64,000 bases of DNA from Rhizobium sp. NFR03 (GCF_900111275.1 NZ_FOGR01000003.1:558001-622000); one strand, 5' to 3'; shown: positions 55,541 through 64,000, numbered from the stretch's first letter. Numbers and translations: made by a program. Notes: generated from the sequence alone by a model not told the origin.

Positions 55541-56137
55541 GTTTAAAACGGGTCTGGGTATTTTGCTGAAGGACAGCGTTCCCTGCCCCATCCCCAACAC
55601 TTCAGAAGTTGGCGATCAACCGCCCGTGCTTCTGGATTTGAAAATACCTGACCCGGCCGATGGCGCAATCACCAACTTGCTATCCCGCCTCCTTTCGTCA
55701 GCCCTTCCGCATGTCCTGTTGCTGAAACGACACAAAATGGCCATCCGGGCGCTAAAGTCTTAAGAAGACCTTAAGAAAATCCTTTGTTGCGAAGAGCTTA
55801 GCCCGGCCGCAGCTTGCGCGAAACATGTCAAAAGCGGTGCAAAACAGGGGCTGGAGGGCATTCCGCATAGGCTGCAGCGCATCCAGCTGATGACATGGCG
55901 TGCTTCGAGCGGATGCAGCGCGTCACCTGACCGGCTTCGAGAATCGTTTCCGGCAGATGATTCCCTGAGAATCGTTTTCCGGAAGCCGCCCCTCCAGCCG
56001 GCAGACGTCGAAGAAACATCGGCATGCCCCGGATCGCCGCCCAGGTGCGATGTGCTCGACGGGAGCAGCAAAATCCTCAAAGGCCTGCGGGAGCGACGTT
56101 TGGTAAGCCGAGACTCATTTTTGACTGGAGGTCAGAA
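55522..56137. promoter_or_regulatory. Divergent intergenic region between the porin genes
   Basis: The 616-base gap contains promoters for both porins but no supported gene; small open frames in it lack good start sites and motifs. The outer ends are part of the inverted repeat. No defined regulator box was recognised. Confidence 0.5.
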
Positions 56138-56338
56138 ATGAACATTAAGAGCCTTCTTCTCGGCTCCGCTGCCGCTCTCGCAGCAGTATCCGGCGCACAC
56201 GCTGCCGACGCCATCGTCGCTGCTGAACCGGAAGCAATGGAATACGTTCGCGTTTGCGACGCTTTCGGCACCGGCTACTTCTACATCCCGGGCACGGAAA
56301 CCTGCCTGAAGATCGGCGGCTACGTCCGTACGCAGCTC
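56119..56338 (+). repeat. Right arm of the 220-bp porin inverted repeat
   Basis: Inverted copy of 55321-55540, starting at TTTTGACTGGAGGTCAGAA ahead of the second porin. See the left arm for details. Confidence 0.85.
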
Positions 56339-57184
56339 AATTTCGACGATGCGATCGACGACAACGAACTGAGCACTGCTACGCGCGCCCAGCTCGAATT
56401 CGACGCCAAGAACGATACGGAATTCGGCACGCTGTCGTCCTACATCGTTCTGCGCGCTCAAACCAACGCGGTCAACGTGAGCGACCATTCAGGCGCCTAC
56501 CTCAGCGCGGCCTGGATCAACTTTGCTGGCTTCGACGTCGGTAACTACTACACTTGGTGGGATGACGATCTTTCTGGCGAAACGGACGTCCTGAGCGACA
56601 ACGATACAACGCTCAACGGTATTCGCTACACCTATGACGGCGGCGCCTATCGCGTTGGCGTTGCTGTAGAAGACCTCGAAGGTGCTGACACCAGCGAGCT
56701 TCCAGGCAGCCTCAACCCGGACGGCAAGGGCAACGACAACATTGGTATCAGTGCTCTCGTTGGCGGCACGATCGGTGGCCTCAACGCACAGCTTATCGGC
56801 AGCTACGATGCAAACGTCGACGAAGCTGCCTTCCGCGCTATCGTCACGGCTGACATCGGCCCGGGTACGCTTGGTGTTGCAGGTATCTATGCGACCGATC
56901 CCACCTACTACTGGTACACGTCCGAGTGGACCGTTGCTGCTGAATACGCCATCAAGGCAACTGACAAGCTGACGATCACCCCGGCTGCTCAGTACTTCGG
57001 TGATGTCGGCTTCAACAGCGACCTGGAAGCTTGGAAGGTCGGTGTAACGGCTGGTTACAAGATCACTGAAGGCCTGAAGACGCTTGCTACCGTCAACTAC
57101 ACAAAGGCTGATGGAAGTGCGGCTGATGCTCTGAGTGACGACGACAACTGGACTGGCTTCCTCCGCCTGCAGCGCGACTTCTAA
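56138..57184 (+). CDS. Outer-membrane porin (RopA/Omp family), second copy
   Basis: The 348-residue protein shares with the divergent porin the identical signal peptide and first approximately 60 residues (CDAFGTGYFYIPGTETCLKI with one change), then similar beta-strand segments (VGNYYTWWDDDLSGETDVL, AEYAIKATDKLTITPAAQYF) and the C-terminal GFLRLQRDF. Middle loops differ, as expected for surface-exposed variation. Both probably form general diffusion channels. The start at 56138 has GGAGGTCAGAA upstream; the longer frame from 56024 is rejected. Confidence 0.95.
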   Translation: MNIKSLLLGSAAALAAVSGAHAADAIVAAEPEAMEYVRVCDAFGTGYFYIPGTETCLKIGGYVRTQLNFDDAIDDNELSTATRAQLEFDAKNDTEFGTLSSYIVLRAQTNAVNVSDHSGAYLSAAWINFAGFDVGNYYTWWDDDLSGETDVLSDNDTTLNGIRYTYDGGAYRVGVAVEDLEGADTSELPGSLNPDGKGNDNIGISALVGGTIGGLNAQLIGSYDANVDEAAFRAIVTADIGPGTLGVAGIYATDPTYYWYTSEWTVAAEYAIKATDKLTITPAAQYFGDVGFNSDLEAWKVGVTAGYKITEGLKTLATVNYTKADGSAADALSDDDNWTGFLRLQRDF

Positions 57185-57203
57185 GTCACGCACCCGCGAC
57201 GTC

Positions 57204-57274
57204 GTCAGACCTTCCCACTCGAAGGTCTGACATCAAAATCATAAAGCCTGCAGTTCTCACGAACTGCGGGCCTT
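57204..57274 (+). terminator. Tandem hairpins after the second porin gene
   Basis: Two stems follow the stop: GTCAGACCTTC/GAAGGTCTGAC at 57204-57231, and GCAGTTC/GAACTGC (with flanking pairs) at about 57244-57274, the latter followed by a T-rich GTGGTTTTGG. The second one is the more likely terminator. Confidence 0.7.
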
Positions 57275-57523
57275 GTGGTTTTGGAATTTTGAAAATAAGT
57301 ATGCGCTGTATTAGGCATATTCTATCCATTCACGCGGACGAAGTTCTGTCGCGTGAACTCCCGAATATTTGAAGCGGCACCGCTTCTCCGCCCGAAAGGT
57401 CTGCATCGCGTCGCGATGCCGTCGCTGCCGGGCTGCGTCCATCGTCCTGCCCCGCTCTCAACGGGCGAGCAGAAAGAACCTGCATAGGCGCCCTCGCACG
57501 GCGCGTCATTGGAGACGGCATTT

Positions 57524-58513
57524 ATGGATATGAACGGCAAACCTTTCCTTGCGGAGCCTTATGGCGCCGGCTCGTTTTCCGGACTCTCCTACACGCTGCG
57601 CGCCGGGAGCGACGTCGAACCGCCGGCCACGCATACGCTCGTCACCCTGCTCGGCCATTATGGCGATACGCTCTGGGAAAGTGGAAAGCACAAGGCCAAT
57701 GTCGTCGCCTTCATCCACGATCTCTACGACATGATGCCGGAGAAGGAGTTTACCGGCTTCTCTCAGGACATGCTCGACCGTCTGGTGAACGCGTTGCGCA
57801 AACGTGGCAACAGCAATGCGACCATCAACCGCAAAATGTCGGCGCTGAGCAAGCTTTTGCGCAAGGCACACAAGATGGGCGACGTCAGCGTTCTGCCCGA
57901 CTTCACACGCCAGAAAGAACGCGCCGGGCGCGTGCGATTTCTAGAGCATGACGAGGAGGTGAGGCTTTTCGCAGCAATTGGTGCACGCAATGAGCTCTAT
58001 CAACGGCTCTGCATCTTTCTGGTCGATAGCGGCGCGCGCCTTGGCGAGGCTCTCGGCCTTCGATGGAACGACCTCCAAGGCTCCATGGCAACGTTCTGGA
58101 TCACCAAATCCGGGCGCAGTCGCTCCGTACCGTTGACGACACGGGCGCGCAAAGCCATTGGCCATGCCACGACGCGTGGTCTGGGGCCGTTCTCGGGGAT
58201 CGACCAGCAGCAGTTCCGCACGGTCTGGAAGCTGGCCAAGCAGGATGCCGGCTTCCTCGATGATCCGGATCTCGTGCCGCATGTGCTTCGCCACACCTGC
58301 GCCTCGCGGCTGGTGCGTGGCGGCATCGATATCCGTCGTGTCCAGATGTGGCTCGGCCACCAGACGCTGCAGATGACGATGCGCTATGCCCATCTCGCCT
58401 CCCACGACCTCGATCTTTGCGTACCGGTCCTGGAGCGGGCGAATAAAAAGGCCTCTGCCGCCACAAGGACGAAGCGGATGCCGCAACAGGTGGCCTCGGA
58501 GCAGACATGCTGA
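57524..58513 (+). CDS. Tyrosine recombinase (integrase/XerC-D family)
   Basis: The 329-residue protein has an N-terminal SAM-like DNA-binding region (RLVNALRKRGNSNATINRKMSAL) and the C-terminal catalytic domain with Arg I in DSGARLGEALGL, Lys in TKSGRSRSVPL, HVLRHTCASRL (His/Arg), LGHQTLQMTMRYAHLA (His and Tyr nucleophile). All catalytic residues are in place, so it is expected to be active. The ATG at 57524 has GGAG nine bases upstream; ATG at 57530 is an alternative. Its substrate site is unknown. It is alone, with no other phage or transposon gene next to it. Confidence 0.92.
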   Translation: MDMNGKPFLAEPYGAGSFSGLSYTLRAGSDVEPPATHTLVTLLGHYGDTLWESGKHKANVVAFIHDLYDMMPEKEFTGFSQDMLDRLVNALRKRGNSNATINRKMSALSKLLRKAHKMGDVSVLPDFTRQKERAGRVRFLEHDEEVRLFAAIGARNELYQRLCIFLVDSGARLGEALGLRWNDLQGSMATFWITKSGRSRSVPLTTRARKAIGHATTRGLGPFSGIDQQQFRTVWKLAKQDAGFLDDPDLVPHVLRHTCASRLVRGGIDIRRVQMWLGHQTLQMTMRYAHLASHDLDLCVPVLERANKKASAATRTKRMPQQVASEQTC

Positions 58514-58826
58514 AGAGGCCCGATCTCCACAACAGGACATGCCGCGAACCGCCTTGCTCCGCCACAATCATTGCAGCCGCCACGCATCCAGACGCCGGCA
58601 TTGAGGGTTTTGCCGACGGAAAAGGAGGCTGATCACCAGATCGACCTTCAGCCTCAATCCAATGTCCTGAGAACACGGCATCACGCCTGTCCGCAGCGAA
58701 CAGACAAGATGCGTCTGTTAATCCGTCGTCCTGTTTCGATGGTGTCCGACCGAGGCATGGACATGCCGGCCCTCGCACGGCCCAACCCTTGCGATATATG
58801 TCAGAACGCTTCCGCCGCCCCGCAGC
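58514..58826. other. Intergenic region with no supported gene
   Basis: This gap between the convergent recombinase and transglutaminase genes has only shadow frames. No hairpin with a clear U-tract and no repeat was found. Confidence 0.5.
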
Positions 58827-59648
58827 CTATTGGGCAGAATCGTGTGGAATCTCGTCCGTTACCACGTCGAAGCGCACGAGCGTCGCCGGTCCGAAGGCAG
58901 TGGAGAGCGCGACGTCCGTCGCATCGCGTCCGGTTGCCATGAGAATGCGGCCGATGCGCGGTTTGTTGTGCCGGGCATCCGCAGTATGCCAGTGTCCGCC
59001 GAGATAGACCTCGAACCAGGCGCTGAAGTCCATGGGATTGACGTCCACCGGGACGCCGATATCGCCGAGATAGCCGGTGCAGTAGCGCGCCGGGATATTC
59101 ATGGCGCGGCAGAGGGTGATGGCGAGATGGGCGAAGTCGCGGCAAACGCCGGTCTGATCGGTGAAGCCGCCAAAGGCCGACCGCGTCGAATCGGCCCGCT
59201 GATAATCGAACCGGATGCGGTTGTGCGTGAATTCCATGATTGCCGCCACACGCGGCCAGCCGAGCGGCACATGAGAGAACGTCTGCCAGGCAAAGTTCGA
59301 AAGGCGGTCGGTGTCGCAGTAGCGGCTGCCGAGCAGGTACACGAGCACGTCATCGGGCAGATCCTTGATCGAATGCTGCACGGCATCATACGGAATGATA
59401 TCGGGTTGACCGGTGTCGTAGATCTCGAATGCAGTCGAGAGCGTGGTTATTCCAGCCGGTGCGACGATCCGGCTGCAAGCGTTCCCGAAACCGTCGATAT
59501 ATTCCCAGGCCTCGATCGGCCGGTCGAACTGTAAAACCTGATCCGTCAGCAGGTCCACGCGCCGGGAGGGATGAATGTTGAGCACCAGCAACATTGCGGT
59601 GTCCTGTTGGCATTCATAGCTGATGTGGAAACCCGCTTTAATCTTCAA
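58827..59648 (-). CDS. Transglutaminase-like cysteine protease superfamily protein
   Basis: The 273-residue protein has the transglutaminase core: TDQTGVCRDFAHLAITLCRAMN with catalytic Cys, then YLGGHWHTADARHNKPR containing the His and Asp region. Unlike the paired gene upstream, it has a shorter N-terminal domain starting MKIKAGFHISYECQQDTAML. Family members in bacteria may cleave or modify peptides; the substrate is not known. It lies 34 bases downstream of the other transglutaminase-like gene and is probably co-transcribed. Confidence 0.88.
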   Translation of the reverse strand: MKIKAGFHISYECQQDTAMLLVLNIHPSRRVDLLTDQVLQFDRPIEAWEYIDGFGNACSRIVAPAGITTLSTAFEIYDTGQPDIIPYDAVQHSIKDLPDDVLVYLLGSRYCDTDRLSNFAWQTFSHVPLGWPRVAAIMEFTHNRIRFDYQRADSTRSAFGGFTDQTGVCRDFAHLAITLCRAMNIPARYCTGYLGDIGVPVDVNPMDFSAWFEVYLGGHWHTADARHNKPRIGRILMATGRDATDVALSTAFGPATLVRFDVVTDEIPHDSAQ

Positions 59649-59682
59649 ATGCTCTATCCTTCAGTGTGAGATGCCGGGAGGG

Positions 59683-60690
59683 TCATGCTGAACGGGAAAT
59701 GGCCTCTGACGCGGTGTGCTTCGAGCGCTCGCGTTCCGGGGTCTCCATCTCTTCGGACATTGGCAGGTTGGCTTCTGCGTGAGGATCGGCGGAGGACGTG
59801 TCGCCAGACGTCATCGATGCCTCGCTGACGACATTGACCTGCACGGTCATGCTGTCGAAGTCGCCCTTCTTGCCATCGTAGCTACCCGAAAGGGGAACCG
59901 CCTGCCGGGGCGTACGCGCCACACCGACGCGAATCAGATCGCGGTTGCCGACAATGCCATTCGTCGGGTCGAATTCCACCCACCCTGCCCCGGGCAGGTA
60001 GACCTGGCACCAGGCATGGGTCGACCCCCCGCCCAGCGTGCGCTGCCCGTCCCGGCTCGGGACGTAGATGTAACCGGTCACGAAGCGGGCTGCGAGACCG
60101 AGCGAACGAGCGGCCTCCATCATGAGCAGCGCGAAATCGCGACATGTGCCTTTGCGCAGGCGCAGGGTCTCCAGAGGTTGCTGAGTGCCGTGCTCCTGCC
60201 GCCGGGCATAGACGAAGCCCTCGCGGATCGCGTAACAGAGCGTCATCAGCAGATGTCCGGTTTCCGTCGGCCGGCCGACCCGCACGAACTGACGCGCCCA
60301 TTTGCCGACCTGATCGTCCGGGTCGGGGCAATGCCGCTTCATCGTCTGTTCAAGGTCGAAGGCCTCTTCCGGATCGTAGGAGAACGGGAAGGTTCGCGCC
60401 TCCTCGTCGATCTCGAAGTCGATCGGCACATGCGGCGTATGTTCCAGCCGGATCAGAGTCTCGAACGTCAGTTCCCGCGCCGGCTTTTCGAAGGCGACCA
60501 GTGCCACGCAATTGCCGAATACATCATGGATCCAGCGGACGTTGCTCGGCTCCGGTGACACATGGAGCGATGCTTCCAGAAGCGTCTGGTCGAAACTGTC
60601 GCGCGGTCGAAACATCAGCCGGTGCTCGCCGAAGCCAACCGGCCGTTTGTAACGATAGGACGTCTTGTGGTGAACCGAGAAGAGAACCAT
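59683..60690 (-). CDS. Transglutaminase-like protein with N-terminal beta domain
   Basis: The 335-residue protein begins MVLFSVHHKTSYRYKRPVGFGEHRL, the typical N-terminal Bact_transglu_N domain (TSYRY). It has RLRKGTCRDFALLMMEAARSLG with catalytic Cys and GGGSTHAWCQVYLPGAGWVEFDPTNG with His and Asp. The C-terminus is Pro/Ser/Glu-rich. The usual neighbours of this family (a circularly permuted ATP-grasp and an alpha-E domain protein) are not in the window. Function is unknown. Confidence 0.92.
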   Translation of the reverse strand: MVLFSVHHKTSYRYKRPVGFGEHRLMFRPRDSFDQTLLEASLHVSPEPSNVRWIHDVFGNCVALVAFEKPARELTFETLIRLEHTPHVPIDFEIDEEARTFPFSYDPEEAFDLEQTMKRHCPDPDDQVGKWARQFVRVGRPTETGHLLMTLCYAIREGFVYARRQEHGTQQPLETLRLRKGTCRDFALLMMEAARSLGLAARFVTGYIYVPSRDGQRTLGGGSTHAWCQVYLPGAGWVEFDPTNGIVGNRDLIRVGVARTPRQAVPLSGSYDGKKGDFDSMTVQVNVVSEASMTSGDTSSADPHAEANLPMSEEMETPERERSKHTASEAISRSA

Positions 60691-60828
60691 TAGCCGACGT
60701 TAGCACCTCGCCCCGCATTCGTCGCTGGGAAAGCTCCCGAGAATCAGGAAATTCTGATGGTTTCCCGAGCCGATAAGCGGACCACCGTCTTCCGCCAGTG
60801 CCCGCGCGAAACAACGTCCCCATCCACT

Positions 60829-61071
60829 CTATTGATCGAAGAACCGCATCCAGGGATTGTCGAGCGTCTTCAGCCGGTCGCCAAGTGCCGATACCTTTCG
60901 GCGGATGACCACTTCATAATCTCCCGCAGGCATCCCGTCATGAACGACATCGGGCACGATGATCGTGACGCTGCCATATTTACGGGTCTTGCGATGGCGC
61001 GTTGCAACCCGATCGACAAGCTCGATCGCACCGGCCTCGATGGCATCCGGAAGAAGTCTGGGCTCTCTCAT
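60829..61071 (-). CDS. Conserved-looking small protein
   Basis: An 80-residue frame with normal codon use, starting at ATG with AGGA eight bases upstream. It starts MREPRLLPDAIEAGAIEL and ends PWMRFFDQ. No domain is recognised. The content suggests a small globular, mixed alpha/beta protein. Function unknown; no operon partner is close. Confidence 0.55.
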   Translation of the reverse strand: MREPRLLPDAIEAGAIELVDRVATRHRKTRKYGSVTIIVPDVVHDGMPAGDYEVVIRRKVSALGDRLKTLDNPWMRFFDQ

Positions 61072-61345
61072 CACGCTGATCCTATTCGCCTCTCCCGAAA
61101 AGCGTGCGCGATCTTTCGAATTCGCTGAAGACGCTCAGGTCCTTATCTCTTGACGCATGTCGTGGCCGCATACGGCTGCACAGATTCGCGCGACACGCTT
61201 TATGTGGCGCCAACCGGCTAAACGATCAAGTGGTGTCGTGAGCGGCCCGAGAGAGCCGTTAGCCGAGCGTCAGCAGCGCAAGCAGGCAAGATCCTGACCC
61301 TACGAGGTGAGGTCCGCTGAAAATCACAGAGGCAAGCACTGCGCA

Positions 61346-61462
61346 CTATCCCTCCCCGCTCTGCACCGGCAGCTTCATGATCGTCAGCGCCAAGGTCAGA
61401 ATCAGCAGCGGGACACGGACAAAGCCTATTTCGTTCAAGCCGTACAGGATGCATAGAGCCAT
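61346..61462 (-). CDS. Possible small membrane protein
   Basis: A 38-residue frame has one long hydrophobic helix: FVRVPLLILTLALTIMKL. It starts MALCILYGLNEIG. The frame stays open upstream to near the tRNA, but without a start codon other than an ATT near 61550. No ribosome binding site is visible at the ATG. It could be a decayed or small real gene. The rest of the interval 61072-61556 shows nothing else. Confidence 0.25.
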   Translation of the reverse strand: MALCILYGLNEIGFVRVPLLILTLALTIMKLPVQSGEG

Positions 61463-61556
61463 GCTGCTCAGCAGTCGGTATAATTCAGGTATACCACTGG
61501 AAGCGGCCGCGAATATCGCGATGGCATTTGTGCGCTGACTATGTCGGAGAATTTAG

Positions 61557-61646
61557 TGGCGGAGAAGATGGGATTCGAACCCACGATACCCTTCCGGGTA
61601 TACTCCCTTAGCAGGGGAGCGCCTTCGACCACTCGGCCACCTCTCC
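61557..61646 (-). tRNA. tRNA-Ser (anticodon GCU)
   Basis: Reading the minus strand gives a tRNA with acceptor GGAGAGG paired with CTTCTCC, a D arm GGCCGAGTGGTC, an anticodon stem-loop with CTGCTAA (anticodon GCT), a long variable arm (TATACCC..GGGTATC) typical of serine, and a T arm GTGGGTTCGAATCCCA. The CCA end is encoded. It lies between the 38-codon ORF and a hypothetical gene. Confidence 0.93.
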
Positions 61647-61832
61647 GTCGAGGCCCCTGATAGGATCAATCCACTTGGGGATCAAGGGCTATTTGGTCTT
61701 TCTTGCAATGATCTCGTGGATCTGTCGTAAACAGGTGATGTGTTGGACGTGGAGAGAGACACGCGAGTGCGCAGCTCTCTTCTTTGAGACGTGGGTCGCA
61801 GCGCATTTCGTCAGGTGCGCGACGCCTGTCCG

Positions 61833-62186
61833 TCAGGGCTCGAGCCGGCGGCCTTCCGTATATCCACTTTCCTTGAAGTGCGTTTTTGCACAGGCTTCCG
61901 GATTGGGGTCGTTGCGAAAATGCGCAAGGTCGGCATTGGCCTTGATGTAATCGTCCCATTTGAAGCCGTTGAAGCCGGGAAAGCGGCGCTCCATGTTGCC
62001 GCGTTCCTGGAAGTGCGCAAAACCTGAAGGGAATTCGCCTCGCTGAACGGCTTGGCGAACGTCAGGATTGGCGCGGACATAATCTGCTTCGTCGAAGAGG
62101 AGGAAGCCGTTCAACAAATTCTGCAGATCGGCTGTCGAGAGCTTGTCGCCCGACGTCAGTTCGTTCCGGAAGAGAAATTTTTTCAT
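61833..62186 (-). CDS. Hypothetical protein with two degenerate repeats (DYV-ANPDV...HF...G..E.R)
   Basis: The 117-residue protein starts MKKFLFRNELTSGDKLS. It contains two copies of a module: FDEADYVRANPDVRQAV... then HFQERGNMERR, and WDDYIKANADLAHF... then HFKESGYTEGRR. Similar modules (Y-x-x-x-NPDV, H-Y-x-x-x-G-x-x-E-G-R) occur in large secreted or glycan-related bacterial proteins. The start at 62186 has AAGGTAGGG upstream; the frame from 62297 is unsupported. Function unknown. Confidence 0.6.
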   Translation of the reverse strand: MKKFLFRNELTSGDKLSTADLQNLLNGFLLFDEADYVRANPDVRQAVQRGEFPSGFAHFQERGNMERRFPGFNGFKWDDYIKANADLAHFRNDPNPEACAKTHFKESGYTEGRRLEP

Positions 62187-62461
62187 GGGCCCTACCTTGA
62201 GACGCAGCACTGACAAGCACCGCACCCCTGCTGGAAAATCTCCTCTTGCATCCTTTCTAACGGAGCTACCCGAAAAATGGAACCCGTAGCTTACCATTCA
62301 ACGTGTCAGTACAAACGAACGTAAGTGGACCCATTGAAATTGAAGGAGAAAATTTCGTTCCGGGCGCGGGCGCGGCGGTGGCGACCGCAAGGCCGAAACA
62401 AGCTTGACGACCTATAGCTTGGTCGAACACCAATCGAGTGACCCTTTACCGGAGCAATCTG

Positions 62462-62827
62462 ATGTCCATGATCATGCATAGGGCAGAGGCCCGTCCGGGG
62501 CAGACAACTGCAACCTACAAGCACTTTTTCGTAGAGCGGCCGTGCCGAATTCTCGTTGTCGGACAACATCTGAAGCCGAAGACGAAATATAATGGCTTGC
62601 TGCGCCATATTTCGATCGGCGGCGCGATGATCGATTTCAATCCGGCGGTCTCCCTGCCCCAGCATTTTTTCGTGGAGATCGTCGGCTTTTCCGAAGAGAT
62701 CGGCAGCACGGTCGTTCACCGCGTGGGCTCGGAACTCGGTGTCCGCTTCAACATGCAGCTCACGCAGGAGTTCATCCGCCAGTTGATCCGCATGGATTTC
62801 GCACATAACAGTATTGCCACACGTTAA
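62462..62827 (+). CDS. PilZ-like domain protein
   Basis: The 121-residue protein starts MSMIMHRAEARPGQTTA and has VERPCRILVVGQHL followed by NGLLRHISIGGAMIDFN. The form matches the PilZ beta barrel, which binds cyclic-di-GMP, but the usual RxxxR motif is degenerate, so ligand binding is uncertain. GGAG lies seven bases before the ATG. A role in surface behaviour or EPS control would fit the family but is inferred. Confidence 0.6.
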   Translation: MSMIMHRAEARPGQTTATYKHFFVERPCRILVVGQHLKPKTKYNGLLRHISIGGAMIDFNPAVSLPQHFFVEIVGFSEEIGSTVVHRVGSELGVRFNMQLTQEFIRQLIRMDFAHNSIATR

Positions 62828-62934
62828 ATCACGGTTTCCAGGCCTGCTTCGTCATTGTGAGCCACTGATTACACAAAATGGCGGTAATCCGGTTTCGCGC
62901 GCCCTTCGTAGACGTGCCAAACAGGAGCGCGACG

Positions 62935-63348
62935 ATGAAGACCTATTTGATTGCCTATGCCGGCACCCTTCTCTCTTTCCTCGTCGTCGATGCCGTGTGG
63001 CTGGGTCTGGTCGCTCGGACGTTCTATCGCGACCAGCTCGGCGACCTGATGTCGCCACAGCCGAATCTGGCTGTCGCCGCCGTGTTCTACCTGTTCTTCG
63101 CCGCTGCCATCGTCATCCTCGCCGTTCTCCCGGGCCTGCGGGCGGGATCGTTGATGACGGCGATTGGCTACGGCGCGGTGCTGGGTCTGGCTGCCTATGG
63201 CACCTACGACATCACCAACCTGTCGACCTTGCGGAACTGGCCCGCAATGCTGAGCGTCGTGGACATGATCTGGGGCACCTTCCTCACAGCGCTTGGCGCA
63301 GCTTGCGGTCTGATGGCCGTGCGCTGGCTGGGTGATGCTTCCGTCTGA
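62935..63348 (+). CDS. DUF2177 membrane protein
   Basis: The 137-residue protein has four hydrophobic segments and the family motifs LSFLVVDAVWLGLVARTFYRDQLG near the N-terminus and YGTYDITNLSTLRNWP followed by DMIWGTFLTALGA. This is typical DUF2177. Function is unknown. AGGAG precedes the ATG by seven bases. Confidence 0.9.
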   Translation: MKTYLIAYAGTLLSFLVVDAVWLGLVARTFYRDQLGDLMSPQPNLAVAAVFYLFFAAAIVILAVLPGLRAGSLMTAIGYGAVLGLAAYGTYDITNLSTLRNWPAMLSVVDMIWGTFLTALGAACGLMAVRWLGDASV

Positions 63349-63487
63349 TCGTGGTCGGATCGTTCCGCTTCGCGCCTGTGCGACAAGGACGACGGCCTTC
63401 TAATAGCTGGTGATCGCGGCGGCGCATCGTTTCCGGCGGCGCGGTTTCTGCTAGGGTGGCTGACCTTCATGATCACCGGACCCCGCC

Positions 63488-64000
63488 ATGTCAGCTTTCT
63501 CCCGCTTTACACCGCTTGCCCGCTCCTTGCCGGCTACAGTGCCTTTCGTCGGACCGGAAGCCATCGAGCGGCAACGAAACGCGATACTGACGGCGCGAAT
63601 CGGGGCGAACGAGAGCGGCTTCGGGCCGGCACCGAGCGTTATCGAGGCGATGACGGCAGCGCTCTCCGGCATCTGGAAATATAATGATCCGGAAAACTTC
63701 GATCTGAAGCAGGCGTTGGCCGGTCACCTCGGTGTGCGGCCGGACAATCTGGCAATCGGCGAAGGCATTGACGGGCTGCTGGGGCAGATCGTGCGGCTGG
63801 TCGTCGAGCCCGGCATGCCGGTGGTGACATCGCTCGGCGGCTATCCCACATTCAATTTCCACGTTGCGGGTCATGGCGGCCGGCTGGTGACCGTGCCTTA
63901 CGACGGTAGCGACCGGGAAAATCTCGAAGGTCTGCTGGAGGCCGTGCGGCGCGAGGATGCGCCGCTCGTCTACCTTGCCAATCCCGACAATCCCATGGGT
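63488..64000 (+). CDS. HisC-like pyridoxal-phosphate aminotransferase, N-terminal part, truncated
   Basis: The frame runs off the right end after 171 residues. It has ARIGANESGFGPAPSVIEAM, YNDPENFDLKQALAGHLGV, IGEGIDGLLGQIVRLVVEPG and the substrate motif LANPDNPMG, all typical of class I/II aminotransferases such as histidinol-phosphate aminotransferase. The lysine that binds the cofactor lies beyond the window. The exact substrate is not decided. Confidence 0.85.
   Translation, partial: MSAFSRFTPLARSLPATVPFVGPEAIERQRNAILTARIGANESGFGPAPSVIEAMTAALSGIWKYNDPENFDLKQALAGHLGVRPDNLAIGEGIDGLLGQIVRLVVEPGMPVVTSLGGYPTFNFHVAGHGGRLVTVPYDGSDRENLEGLLEAVRREDAPLVYLANPDNPMG

Noticed and set aside
61557-61646. 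tRNA-Ser as attachment site of an integrated element
   Set aside because: No second copy of the tRNA 3' end was found in the window, so an att site cannot be supported.
1-64000. CRISPR arrays, insertion sequences, rRNA genes
   Set aside because: No regularly spaced repeats, transposase motifs or rRNA sequences were seen anywhere in the window.

Overview
The window is high-GC chromosomal DNA from an alphaproteobacterium, most likely a member of the Rhizobiaceae (Rhizobium/Agrobacterium/Ensifer/Shinella type). The evidence is the gene order rsh - acpS - lepB - rnc - era, a single combined RelA/SpoT enzyme, two RopA-type porins, a DUF3563 micro-protein and an ExoY/ExoF/ExoP/ExoQ-type polysaccharide machinery. 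Species level cannot be decided from the sequence.

Layout. (1) 1-4.3 kb: truncated acyltransferase, large DUF2339 membrane protein and recO, all on the minus strand. (2) 4.6-37.2 kb: a large exopolysaccharide (EPS) region. It holds a methyltransferase, two complete membrane acyltransferases, an RTX/GH16 glycanase, a Tat-exported SGNH hydrolase followed by three small or tail-fibre-like proteins, glycosyltransferases (three GT2, two GT4, one WecG/TagA type), an ExoQ-like polymerase/ligase, a GH10 and a GH5 glycanase, a hexapeptide acetyltransferase, a Wzx-like flippase, sugar-nucleotide enzymes (UDP-glucuronate 4-epimerase, UDP-glucose dehydrogenase, UDP-glucose 4-epimerase), ExoP and ExoF export proteins, a PPP-type phosphatase and the priming transferase ExoY. 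(3) 37.3-40.7 kb: tex and a glutathionyl-hydroquinone reductase. (4) 40.8-54.3 kb: housekeeping genes era, rnc, lepB, acpS, DUF2062, DUF3563, rsh, rpoZ, a NYN-domain protein, smpB, dapA, a soluble lytic transglycosylase and an alpha/beta hydrolase. (5) 54.4-57.3 kb: two divergent porins whose 5' ends form a long inverted repeat. (6) 57.5-64 kb: tyrosine recombinase, two transglutaminase-like proteins, small hypotheticals, tRNA-Ser(GCU), a PilZ-like protein, a DUF2177 protein and the start of a HisC-like aminotransferase.

How the EPS genes fit together (inference from families): ExoY primes undecaprenyl phosphate with a hexose-1-phosphate. About six glycosyltransferases extend the unit using sugar nucleotides from galE, ugd and the epimerase. 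Acyltransferases decorate it, the flippase moves it across the inner membrane, the ExoQ-like protein polymerises it, and ExoP/ExoF control length and export it. GH16, GH10 and GH5 enzymes probably trim the product. The set lacks most of the canonical succinoglycan genes, so the polymer is probably a different one. No CRISPR array, insertion sequence, rRNA or prophage structural block was seen.
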